Positions 8,800-16,309 of a stretch of DNA of 64,000 nucleotides are shown piece after piece. Position 1 is the stretch's first letter. Each line of letters starts with the position of its first letter. Below the pieces are notes generated by a model. That model was not told where the DNA came from, did not search any database, and was given only the letters and a program-made list of their open reading frames with translations. Source of the stretch: Neorhizobium galegae (lineage in GTDB: Bacteria > Pseudomonadota > Alphaproteobacteria > Rhizobiales > Rhizobiaceae); NCBI RefSeq assembly GCF_017877055.1, contig NZ_JAGIPG010000002.1:868001-932000 (forward strand), given 5' to 3'. The position numbers and the translations under genes are program-made.

Positions 8800-10473
8800 A
8801 TGAATGATTTGGCGTCGGCGGACGCAAACATTCAAGCTGTCATGCTCGAAGTGATTTCCGAGGGCATTTCGGGCGGTGTATTTGTCTACGACAAGAATGA
8901 CCTGATCGTCTTTGCGAGCCAGCAATTGCTGACCCTCCTGCCGGTCCCCAAGACCTTTCTGACCCCCGGTACACGCCTTCGGGACTTCCTCGGGGCCATT
9001 TACGATGGCGGCGGGCGGTTCCTGGCCGAGACCTCCGGACCGCGCCGGATGCTGAGCCGTGAGGATTGGGTTGCCGAGCAGATCGCCACTCTCTGGAAGG
9101 AACGGGCCGAGTCGCAGGAACGTCGCGGCACCGATCGCTGGCTGAGCTTCACCAAGCGCCGCCTGTCGTCCGGTTACGGCGTCTGCGTCATCAGGGATAT
9201 CTCGGATCACAAGAAACGCGAGGAGCAGTGGCGTGCCGACATGGAACGGGTGCAGATCACCGAAGAGGTGCTCGACAACCTGCCGTTCCCAATTACCGTC
9301 AAGGACAGCAGTCTGACCTTCGTCGCCGTCAACAAGATGGCCGCGAGCTTCCTCGATATGCCGCCAGAGGCGATTCTCGGTCGCAAGGGATCCGATGTTC
9401 ATCCCCCGCAGGTCGAACAGCGCCTAGACCGTATCAATCGCGGGGTCCTCGATCTTGGCGAGCCCCAGCAGATGTCCGAACTGGTGATCCGGCCGGACGG
9501 CTCGCAGGTCGTCATCATCGCCAACAAATACCGTATCGGAAAACCGGGCCGGTATTACCTGGTCACCGCCATGGAAGACATTACTGGCCTGGTCGCAACC
9601 GATGGAGACGGCGAGCAGATCAAGCCCCGCATGAGCCGGGGCGGTTTGATCACCACTTCGCTGGCCCGGCAGGAGCGCGACGTACCGGGGAAGGCGGCGA
9701 TTGCGTCCGATACGAGCAGTCTTCCCCGCCGCAAGGTCCTTGTCGCCTCCTCCGATCCGCGGACGGGTGCCGAGGCTCTGGAAATTCTCGCCGATCTGGG
9801 ATTTGACACCTCTTCGGTTTCAGACGGTGAGGAACTGGAACTCTTCCTGCAGCTCGCAGAAGAAGCCGGTATCGCAATCGATCTCGTCGTCGTCGATACG
9901 CTGGCCGGCAAGCACTGCCTTGAAATCGTCCAGCGGCAAGGCATAGCTGCATTGGCGATCGATGGCTTCCGGGTGAAGCGAGAACTCGCCGCCGCCGTCA
10001 CGCGTCAGTTCAGCCAGCCCGCGACGACTGAAGTCGGGTCAAAAGAGGATTGGCATACCGCCTCGCAAGCCGGCGAAAACGCGGCCATCGACATCCTGGT
10101 CGCCGAAGACAACGGAGTGAACCAGATCGTCTTTTCGCAGATCCTCGAGGGCTTGGGTTATCGTTATGCGATCGCCGCCGACGGCGAAGAAGCGGTCCGG
10201 CTCTGGCAGGAGCGGTCGCCGCGGCTGATCCTGATGGACATCACCCTGCCGAAGCTGAGCGGTTTCGAGGCAAGCGTCCGCATCCGGAACCTCGAGACGA
10301 TCGAAAACTCCATTCCGATCATCGGCGTACTTCCCCAGGCCTTCGACTACGATCGCGACCAATGTTTCGCCTCCGGCATGAACGAGGTGATCCTCAAGCC
10401 GATAAGCCCCGAGGCGCTGGAAGCCGTCTTTCAGACATTTCTCGGCATCTCCGCAAGGCAGTCGTATGCTTAA
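8800..10473 (+). CDS. PAS - PAS - pseudo-receiver - receiver protein without kinase domain
   Basis: 557 residues from the ATG at 8800 (GGGGAG upstream). Order by eye: PAS-like segment with an EGISGGVFVYDKND start (about 15-135), second PAS (about 153-265, EEVLDNLPFPITVKDSSLTF), a receiver-like fold with a single Asp (about 311-405, RKVLVASSDP, D366), and a C-terminal receiver (about 430-548) with acidic pair E436-D437, phospho-acceptor D480 in LILMDITLP and Lys K533. No HisKA/HATPase region is present, unlike ordinary hybrid kinases with this layout. The receiver's switch Thr is replaced by Leu511. It precedes a GGDEF-EAL gene by 100 nt, suggesting a shared signalling route. Confidence 0.8.
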   Translation: MNDLASADANIQAVMLEVISEGISGGVFVYDKNDLIVFASQQLLTLLPVPKTFLTPGTRLRDFLGAIYDGGGRFLAETSGPRRMLSREDWVAEQIATLWKERAESQERRGTDRWLSFTKRRLSSGYGVCVIRDISDHKKREEQWRADMERVQITEEVLDNLPFPITVKDSSLTFVAVNKMAASFLDMPPEAILGRKGSDVHPPQVEQRLDRINRGVLDLGEPQQMSELVIRPDGSQVVIIANKYRIGKPGRYYLVTAMEDITGLVATDGDGEQIKPRMSRGGLITTSLARQERDVPGKAAIASDTSSLPRRKVLVASSDPRTGAEALEILADLGFDTSSVSDGEELELFLQLAEEAGIAIDLVVVDTLAGKHCLEIVQRQGIAALAIDGFRVKRELAAAVTRQFSQPATTEVGSKEDWHTASQAGENAAIDILVAEDNGVNQIVFSQILEGLGYRYAIAADGEEAVRLWQERSPRLILMDITLPKLSGFEASVRIRNLETIENSIPIIGVLPQAFDYDRDQCFASGMNEVILKPISPEALEAVFQTFLGISARQSYA

Positions 10474-10573
10474 CCGATTAATCAATCCGTTCATGTAAGT
10501 TAAGCCAGGGCCATGATTTTTTAATCTTTTTCCCGCATCCTGCGCCGGTCTGTGAAGCGCAACGGGATTATTC

Positions 10574-11929
10574 ATGAAGTCGGCGGGAAACCCATTGCCG
10601 CAGGTCAGCCAGAATGAACTGCAGGCGATGGCCTACAGTGACGCCCTGACGGGTCTTGGAAACCGATACCGCCTGCGCGATAAGGTGCGCGTGCTGGCCG
10701 CCGAGCGAGCTCAGGATCCTGCACCCTTTACCATCTGCATTGCCAATCTCGACGGTTTCAAGCCGATCAACGATCTGTTCGGCGCCGAAGCGGGCGACGA
10801 AATCCTCTGCCAGGTCGCCCATCGCCTGAAAGCCTGCATTCCGGACGGCGCGACCGTCACCCGCCATGACGGCGACGAATTTGCCTTCATCCTGCCTCTG
10901 GTCTTCGAGCGCATCGGGGCTGAGCGTATCGGCCAGATGATCAAGGACGTCCTGTCCGCCCCCTACGATCTCGGCGACCGCAACGTTCGCCTTTCGGCCT
11001 CCTTCGGCTTTGCGATCTATCCTTTCGCCGGCGAGGATTTCGAGGAACTGCTGAAAAGCGCCGAAACCGCGCTCTACCGCTCGAAACGCCGCGGCCGCGG
11101 ACAGATCACCGTCTACTCCCGCGAGATCGCCCAGGAGATGAAGCGGGCGACACAGCTGGAACAGGCGCTTCGCAACGCCATCATCGCCGATGCCGTGGAT
11201 GTCCATTTTCAGCCGATCGTGCGCATCAGCGATGGCGGAGTGGTCGGTTTCGAGGCGCTCGCGCGCTGGATCGATGCCGATCTCGGCTTCGTCTCGCCCG
11301 CGGTTTTTGTGCCCCTTGCCGAAGAGCGCGGTTTTATTGACGCGCTTTCTGAAACGTTACTGCACAAGGCTGCGGAGGCGGCACTCTCCTGGCCGCGCGA
11401 GCTTTTCCTCTCCTTCAACCTCTCTTCAGCGCAGCTGATGGACCCCGGCACAACCGAGACCATCCTCGCGACCCTGGCACGCGTTGGCCTTGATCCCCAC
11501 CGGCTGGAGCTGGAAATTACCGAAACGGCGGTGATGACCTCGGCCGATACGGCGCAGCGCATCATTACCGATCTCCGCCAGCAGGGCGTGCGCATCTCGC
11601 TCGACGATTTCGGCACGGGCCAGTCGAGCCTGGGGCGGTTGCGCGACTTCACCTTCGACAAGGTGAAGATCGACCGTGCCTTCGTCTCGCGCATCACCAC
11701 GGACCGCGCATCGGAACACATCGTCAAGGCGATCATCGCCATGTGCGACGGCCTCAATCTGGCCGTGGTAGCGGAAGGCATCGAGGAAAAGGCCGATGCG
11801 GACAAGCTTAACGAGCTCGGCTGCGCGATGGGACAGGGCTATTATTACGGCAGACCGGCCGATAGCGCCGTCACCATGCGCTACCTCCAGGAACACTACC
11901 GCGACTTCATGACCATCGAACGGGCTTGA
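10574..11929 (+). CDS. GGDEF-EAL domain protein (probable cyclic-di-GMP phosphodiesterase)
   Basis: 451-residue cytosolic protein with no membrane or sensor domain. The GGDEF domain (about 15-180) is altered: NLDGFKPIND instead of DxDxFKxxND (N58), and the signature reads DGDEF (99-103); no RxxD inhibitory site is evident. The EAL domain (about 195-445) looks complete: EAL at 227-229 (GFEALARW), NLSSAQL, ELEITETAV, DDFGTGQSSL, KIDRAF, AEGIE and GQGYYYGRP. I infer hydrolysis of c-di-GMP, with the GGDEF part regulatory. The partner upstream is the PAS/receiver protein. Confidence 0.88.
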   Translation: MKSAGNPLPQVSQNELQAMAYSDALTGLGNRYRLRDKVRVLAAERAQDPAPFTICIANLDGFKPINDLFGAEAGDEILCQVAHRLKACIPDGATVTRHDGDEFAFILPLVFERIGAERIGQMIKDVLSAPYDLGDRNVRLSASFGFAIYPFAGEDFEELLKSAETALYRSKRRGRGQITVYSREIAQEMKRATQLEQALRNAIIADAVDVHFQPIVRISDGGVVGFEALARWIDADLGFVSPAVFVPLAEERGFIDALSETLLHKAAEAALSWPRELFLSFNLSSAQLMDPGTTETILATLARVGLDPHRLELEITETAVMTSADTAQRIITDLRQQGVRISLDDFGTGQSSLGRLRDFTFDKVKIDRAFVSRITTDRASEHIVKAIIAMCDGLNLAVVAEGIEEKADADKLNELGCAMGQGYYYGRPADSAVTMRYLQEHYRDFMTIERA

Positions 11930-11941
11930 AGCGCTCCCCTC

Positions 11942-12838
11942 CTAGAGAGCGGGCTCTATTTCCTTGACCATCGCCCTGAATTCCCCGCCCGGCCGTTCCG
12001 GCATCGGATCGAATACAAGGTCCTCCGGCTTGCGCGTCAGACGTATCTGGTCGCCGACCTCCTCGATGAACGTATCGAAATGCGTGTAGTTAAGCTCGAC
12101 AAGGTCGAGAACGGGTTCCTCGTTGAGCTCCAATGCGGCCTTGAAGCCTCTGATCGTTCCCGCCTCAGCCACATAGTCCGACGCGCGACGAAAGAGTTTC
12201 GGCATCAGCACGAGCGTTTCCGTCAAGGATCCGATGTTTTCGATGGTAGATAGGGTATTGGTGCGGTCGACGGCGTATACTCCCCGGTTTGCGGCGCGGG
12301 CTTGCTGGACTGTCTGGGTCAGCGCCGTGCGCAATTCGCCGAAAAGCGTTTGGTAATAGGTGGGGAAAGCCAGTCCTTCCGACAGCATGAACCGGTTGAG
12401 GCTTGCTTCGAGCATGGCAGGTCGAAGGAATACGTCGGAGCCGCTGGAGCTGGATGGCGCGCCAGGGAAGAGGAAAGCGATGATGCGTCCGAACTTGTCG
12501 GTAGCGCGAGCGAGAATATAGCCCTCGACCCCATCCCTGGCTGAAAGCACGCTTGATTGATTGGTGTCCCAAACGACGTCGCTTATGCCGAGAAAGCCAA
12601 GGAGGGCGTTGCGAGCCTCGTTTGCCAGCGCCAAAGGCTGGTGTCGGCCGCCATAATGGGTTTCCAGAGCATCGATACCCTCGACGCGCACGCTCGTATG
12701 CCCGCGAGCATTCACCTTGGCTGGAACGCCCTGGAGAAGCGCCAGCTCTGAAAGGTCATTCGGCGCAAATCGAATTGTGTCCCCGTCGGGAGAATAGTTC
12801 ACGCAATGAAATTTACCGGCAATAACGAAGAATGGCAT
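11942..12838 (-). CDS. Staphylococcal-nuclease-like protein with C-terminal extension
   Basis: 298 residues from the ATG at 12838, which has GAGGGG upstream. Residues 10-200 resemble the SNase/thermonuclease fold: SPDGDTIRF (16-24) like the DGDT metal loop, VRVEGIDALET (50-60) placing R51 and E59 where SNase has its catalytic Arg and Glu, and FGRIIAFLF with R118 at the third catalytic position. The middle NRFMLSEGLAFPTYYQ and the ARAANRGVY block fit the family's closing segment. The last 100 residues match nothing I know. There is no signal peptide, unusual for SNases, so a cytosolic role is likely. Confidence 0.6.
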   Translation of the reverse strand: MPFFVIAGKFHCVNYSPDGDTIRFAPNDLSELALLQGVPAKVNARGHTSVRVEGIDALETHYGGRHQPLALANEARNALLGFLGISDVVWDTNQSSVLSARDGVEGYILARATDKFGRIIAFLFPGAPSSSSGSDVFLRPAMLEASLNRFMLSEGLAFPTYYQTLFGELRTALTQTVQQARAANRGVYAVDRTNTLSTIENIGSLTETLVLMPKLFRRASDYVAEAGTIRGFKAALELNEEPVLDLVELNYTHFDTFIEEVGDQIRLTRKPEDLVFDPMPERPGGEFRAMVKEIEPAL

Positions 12839-13024
12839 GTTGAACCCCTCGCTCCCGCAGGCGTGCATTATTAATTGTGATGCAACCGGATGTAAATACT
12901 TCCTCGCAGCGTTCAATCGCAGTTACGATGGCGCGGGCGTGGAAGGTTGCCGGAAGCCGCGGAGCGCCTCCAGGATGTGAAGCGCTAGTCATTCGGCCGT
13001 TCAGATGCGTCTTCTTCTCAATGC

Positions 13025-13054
13025 AAAAAGGGGCGGCACCCGTGGTACCGCCCC
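13025..13054 (-). terminator. Rho-independent terminator of the PRC-barrel gene
   Basis: On the minus strand a GGGGCGG...CCGCCCC stem (13048-13054 with 13030-13036, extended inward with a G-U pair) is followed by TTTTT (13025-13029). It lies about 50 nt after the stop codon. Confidence 0.85.
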
Positions 13055-13105
13055 GTTTCGGGTGACGACGTGTCGCCCGTTCCGGACCCTTGGCCGACCG
13101 AGCGG

Positions 13106-13723
13106 TTATTTGCTCGGGGCAGCCGGTGTCGTCGACGGGTTAGTGGCGCCGCCTGCAGGCATCGAGGTGCCGGTGGAGGACGTGGTTGTCCGGTCGGTTT
13201 CCGCCTGCTTGTCTGCCAGGGTCTTAAATTCCGGAGCGGCCTGAAGGGCTTCTGCCGTTTCCGTGGTGGTCAGACGGACTTCGTTTTTGTTTTCCGCATC
13301 ACGTGTCATGGTGATCTTGTCCATCGGAAGAGCAACTTCCTTCTCACCGATGCCGAGGAAGCCGCCGACGCCGATCACAGCAGCAACGATGCCGCCGTCT
13401 TCTTCAAGAATGAGGTCGTTGACGTCTCCGATGCTCTTGTTTTCGGCGTTGTAGATCGACTTGCCGATATAATCATTGGCGCTGATCTGGGTTTCCGCCT
13501 GTTCGGTCAGGTAACCGCCGGAAGCAGCTGCGGTGGCGGTGCCGGTCTTCGGAGCCGGCGTTGCGGCGCTGTCAGCCGGTTTCGCAGCCGGGGCCATCGG
13601 GGCGGCGGGGGCTGCCGGAGCCGGGGAGGCCGGCGCCGCCGGCTGGGTCTGGGCAAATGCCGGTGCAATGGCGGTGGACGCCAAAAGAACAACGGCTGCC
13701 ATCGTGCTAAGGGTCTTCTTCAT
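13106..13723 (-). CDS. Exported PRC-barrel domain protein
   Basis: 205 residues: signal peptide 1-24 (MKKTLSTMAAVVLLASTAIA, cleavage near AFA-Q), a Pro/Ala-rich linker (about 25-70) and a PRC-barrel domain (about 80-155: YIGKSIYNAENKSIGDVNDL, GGFLGIGEKEVALPMDKI). PRC-barrels are small beta folds found in photosynthetic reaction-centre H subunits, RimM and many exported rhizobial proteins; the role of the exported forms is unclear. GGAAGG sits just upstream of the start, and an intrinsic terminator closes the gene, so it looks monocistronic. Confidence 0.88.
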   Translation of the reverse strand: MKKTLSTMAAVVLLASTAIAPAFAQTQPAAPASPAPAAPAAPMAPAAKPADSAATPAPKTGTATAAASGGYLTEQAETQISANDYIGKSIYNAENKSIGDVNDLILEEDGGIVAAVIGVGGFLGIGEKEVALPMDKITMTRDAENKNEVRLTTTETAEALQAAPEFKTLADKQAETDRTTTSSTGTSMPAGGATNPSTTPAAPSK

Positions 13724-13912
13724 AACGAACCTACCTTCCTCTGCTCAACTTTATCTGTGAACACGCGGCCGCTCCGATGGAGCTCTCCGACCGCGCTGGT
13801 TCGAGAGGAGAATGTTATGAAGACCGATTGGTTCCGGGCATGATTGCTGAAAATTTAGGCGTTTGAGCTGGAACTTTTTTGTGTTTTGCTAGTTTGGCAC
13901 ACCTTTGCATTT

Positions 13913-14794
13913 TCAGAGGCGATAAACGGGCTCCGGATCGCATTGAATGGAAACGGCGATTTCGAACAGCGAACCGGCGAGCGGATCGGCAGTGAGAGCG
14001 GCCTCGTCCAGTCCCTCCCGGGCCGAAGTCACGGCCAGCCGGCCCTTGCCGATGAAGGCAGGGCAGGTGGTGCGTTTCGCTGGCAGCAGGTGACGCGACA
14101 GATGCCGCCCGTCAGCCGAATAATGGTCGACGGCGCCCTCGCCCCAGCGGGCGTTCCAGATCGTTCCGTCGCTGGCGCAGATCGACCCGTCGATGCCGCC
14201 CGGCCTGCCGTTCTCGTCGATCAGGAGCTCAGCTTCGCCGTTTGGCAGGCCTGTCGCAGGGTCGAGGGACACACGCATCAACCGGTTAACGCGCGTGTCT
14301 GTGTAATAACCGATCGCACCATCGGGCGAGAAGCAGATCGAGTTGGGGATGCTGATGCGGTCGAACAGCTTTGTCACCTCGCCCTGGCGGACATGATAGA
14401 TAGCACCGGCGTTGTCCTCGGCCTTCCTTCCCATCGTTCCGATCCAGAGGCTGCCGGAGGGGTGTACCCTTCCGTCGTTCGAGCGGTTGCCTGGCTTTTC
14501 CGGCTCCAGTTCGCGATAGAGGGATAGCCCGCCGGTCGCGCGGTCACGGATGAAGATCCCCTTGTCGCTCGCAATCAGCTGTCGGGCGGCGTCGATCGAG
14601 GCAAGCGCACTGCCCATCACCGGCAACGCATGCACGATCTCCCGCCCGGTCGGCAGATGCAATTCGTGCAATCCCTTGCCGAGAATATCGAACCACCAGA
14701 GCGTTTCCGTTTCCGACTCGAAGGAGGGGCCTTCTCCGAGTTCGCAGAGGGAGGAAGAAAGGACACGGCCTTCGAAAGCGTGTGTGGTCGCCAC
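13913..14794 (-). CDS. SMP-30/gluconolactonase family lactonase
   Basis: 293-residue six-bladed beta-propeller of the SMP-30/Gnl/LRE family, calcium- or zinc-dependent enzymes that open sugar lactones. Metal-site motifs: LGEGPSFE (Glu near residue 20), RSNDGRVHPSGSLWIGTMGR, IPNSICFSPDG and GGIDGSICASDGTIWNARW. The start is GTG at 14794 with GGAGA 6 nt upstream. L-arabinonolactonase or gluconolactonase activity are both possible. No sugar dehydrogenase or transporter is adjacent, so the pathway cannot be named. Confidence 0.85.
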   Translation of the reverse strand: MATTHAFEGRVLSSSLCELGEGPSFESETETLWWFDILGKGLHELHLPTGREIVHALPVMGSALASIDAARQLIASDKGIFIRDRATGGLSLYRELEPEKPGNRSNDGRVHPSGSLWIGTMGRKAEDNAGAIYHVRQGEVTKLFDRISIPNSICFSPDGAIGYYTDTRVNRLMRVSLDPATGLPNGEAELLIDENGRPGGIDGSICASDGTIWNARWGEGAVDHYSADGRHLSRHLLPAKRTTCPAFIGKGRLAVTSAREGLDEAALTADPLAGSLFEIAVSIQCDPEPVYRL

Positions 14795-15144
14795 TTGAAA
14801 TCTCCAATTGCATGCCGAGGGGATCGATTAGTATCATCGACAGGCGAGAGTCGGCAAACTCCCGGCATAGGTGATTTGATCCCCAACAATTATCTCCTGA
14901 CAAACGGCTGGAGGCATGCAAAGGTTTGCAAATCCGAGTAGATGTCACCATTGTCCGAAGTTGATATTTGAGGTCACCATTTTCTCGGAATTGATAATAA
15001 CCACAAATTTAGCATCTAATTAAAATCTGAAATAGTAGCCTCCACCACGAAGGCACGTTCGGCGGGAACTATCCGGGCAAATCCGGAGAGCCTTTTCCGT
15101 TCTAAGCGTCGGAGGCGGGTAACGCGAAGGACCGGATTGGGCGG
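14795..15144. other. Intergenic region with IS-end-like repeat
   Basis: 350 bp, more AT-rich than the flanks, between divergent SMP-30 and LuxR genes. Besides the direct repeat annotated separately at 14944-14996, no gene, tRNA or transposase fragment was found. Confidence 0.5.
14944..14996. repeat. Two imperfect direct repeats resembling the end of an IS21-like element
   Basis: GTCACCATTGTCCGAAGTTG at 14944-14963 (continuing ATA) recurs as GTCACCATTTTCTCGGAATT at 14973-14992 (continuing GATA), period 29-30 bp. Tandem TGTCACC-type terminal repeats are typical of IS21-family ends; the lack of any transposase nearby suggests a solo remnant. The family assignment is from memory and unverified. 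Confidence 0.4.
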
Positions 15145-15933
15145 ATGCATGGGAAATACCAGGAATCGCTCGACGCGACCCGGCGGGCAGAGAAGCAGAT
15201 GATGGCCAATACCGAGAAAGCAGAAGAACCTCGTGTCTTTGGCGGAAGTGTCGGAGAAATTGCTGATCTCAAGACACAGTTCGACGTGTTCCGGTTCATG
15301 AAGCGGACAGCGGGACACTACGGCTGCCGCGCCTTCATGGTCCTCAACCTGCCTCACGCCACGTCCCTCGAATTATCGAACAACACGGTAATTACCAACT
15401 GGCCTGCGGAACTGATGTCTCTTTTCGACCGCGAAGGCATGATGCAGACCAGCCCCGTGCTTCGGCGGCTGCGCGTCTCTACGATCCCGTTCACCTTCGA
15501 TCTAGATACGGTGCCGCCCGAGCGGCAAGGACCGGTCGTGCGCGGCATGTTCGGAAGGTTCGGTCTCGTCCGTGGCGCTTATTTTCCGGTCCATGACATG
15601 TCCGGCAGCCGCGGTGCCGTTTCTTTTGCAGGCGATGGCCTGCTGTTCAACCACCAGCAGATGATGGAGTTGATGTACATCTCCATCCACGTCTTCGAGC
15701 GCCTGGCGGAAATCCGCAACCTCGATGTGCGCACCACGGACGTGCTGACCGACCGCGAGATCGACTGCCTCAACTGGACGGCCGCCGGCAAGACCAGCGC
15801 GGAGATCGCAGAAATCCTCGGCCTCTCCGAACATACGGTCAACCATTACCTCAATCGGGCGGCCAAGAAGCTGGACACGGTCAACCGCACACAGGCAGTC
15901 GCCAAGGCGCTCAGAATCGGTTTGATCAAATAA
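15145..15933 (+). CDS. LuxR-type transcriptional regulator with autoinducer-binding-like domain
   Basis: 262 residues (an alternative ATG at 15199 would remove 18). The N-terminal part (about 40-185) has the LuxR autoinducer-binding fold, including NWPAELMSLFDREGMM and the S-P-V-L-R-R-L segment; the C-terminal HTH (about 197-260) reads LTDREIDCLNWTAAGKTSAE and GLSEHTVNHYLNRAAKKL. The Asp-Pro pair that contacts the AHL amide in TraR/LuxR is Ser103-Pro104 here, and no luxI-type synthase is in the window, so it is a solo regulator that may not bind AHLs. Its target may include the dyad just after the stop codon. Confidence 0.87.
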   Translation: MHGKYQESLDATRRAEKQMMANTEKAEEPRVFGGSVGEIADLKTQFDVFRFMKRTAGHYGCRAFMVLNLPHATSLELSNNTVITNWPAELMSLFDREGMMQTSPVLRRLRVSTIPFTFDLDTVPPERQGPVVRGMFGRFGLVRGAYFPVHDMSGSRGAVSFAGDGLLFNHQQMMELMYISIHVFERLAEIRNLDVRTTDVLTDREIDCLNWTAAGKTSAEIAEILGLSEHTVNHYLNRAAKKLDTVNRTQAVAKALRIGLIK

Positions 15934-15942
15934 CCAAATCGA

Positions 15943-15956
15943 GTGCTGCAGTGCAC
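15943..15956. promoter_or_regulatory. GTGC-N6-GCAC dyad, possible LuxR-type operator
   Basis: GTGC (15943-15946), six bases, GCAC (15953-15956): the half-site arrangement of the Agrobacterium tra box. It begins 10 nt after the LuxR stop codon. About one such match is expected by chance per 64 kb, so only the position makes it interesting. Confidence 0.25.
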
Positions 15957-16212
15957 AAAATTTCACCACTGCTCAAGCATTGACTGGTGCAAAATATGCT
16001 GTCTGTCAGGGGATGCTGCGCCGCAGCAGGGCCTTTGGCCGGAAGTGGTTGAAAAAGCTCATCAATAGGAAGTATCTTCCCGTCTGGCATGTTTCGTGCT
16101 TCTGTAGGGGCAGGTCCAGAGGGGACTGCAAGCGCCCCAAGAGGCGTGACAAGAAAAGCTGCCGTTCGATCAGTGCGCCACATGGCTGCCGATCGAACGG
16201 CGGTTTATCTTG

Positions 16213-16242
16213 CTTGCTCCCGGCAATGCCGAACTCCTATAT
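16213..16242 (+). promoter_or_regulatory. Possible sigma-70-type promoter of mrp
   Basis: CTTGCT (16213-16218), 18-nt spacer, CTATAT (16237-16242), close to the rhizobial CTTGAC-N17-CTATAT pattern, about 68 nt before the mrp start. Confidence 0.45.
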
Positions 16243-16309
16243 ATCTGCGAACGCGACATCCCGTTTCGAGGGATCGGTATCGCATCAGGCATTTGGGAGT
16301 TTTGACATC

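Larger units (their letters stand above)
15934..16309. other. Intergenic region before mrp
   Basis: 376 bp with no convincing gene. It contains a GTGC-N6-GCAC dyad at 15943-15956 (tra/lux-box-like spacing) and a possible promoter at 16213-16242. Frames reading back from mrp through this stretch show no family similarity. Confidence 0.45.

Noticed and set aside
13817..13843. Eight-codon frame MKTDWFRA with a good AGGAG site, plus strand
   Set aside because: No gene follows on that strand for 1.3 kb and no attenuator hairpin was seen, so a leader peptide is unlikely.
15980..16309. N-terminal extension of mrp by 110 codons
   Set aside because: The extension has no family similarity, whereas the ATG at 16310 has a ribosome site and starts the DUF59 domain.
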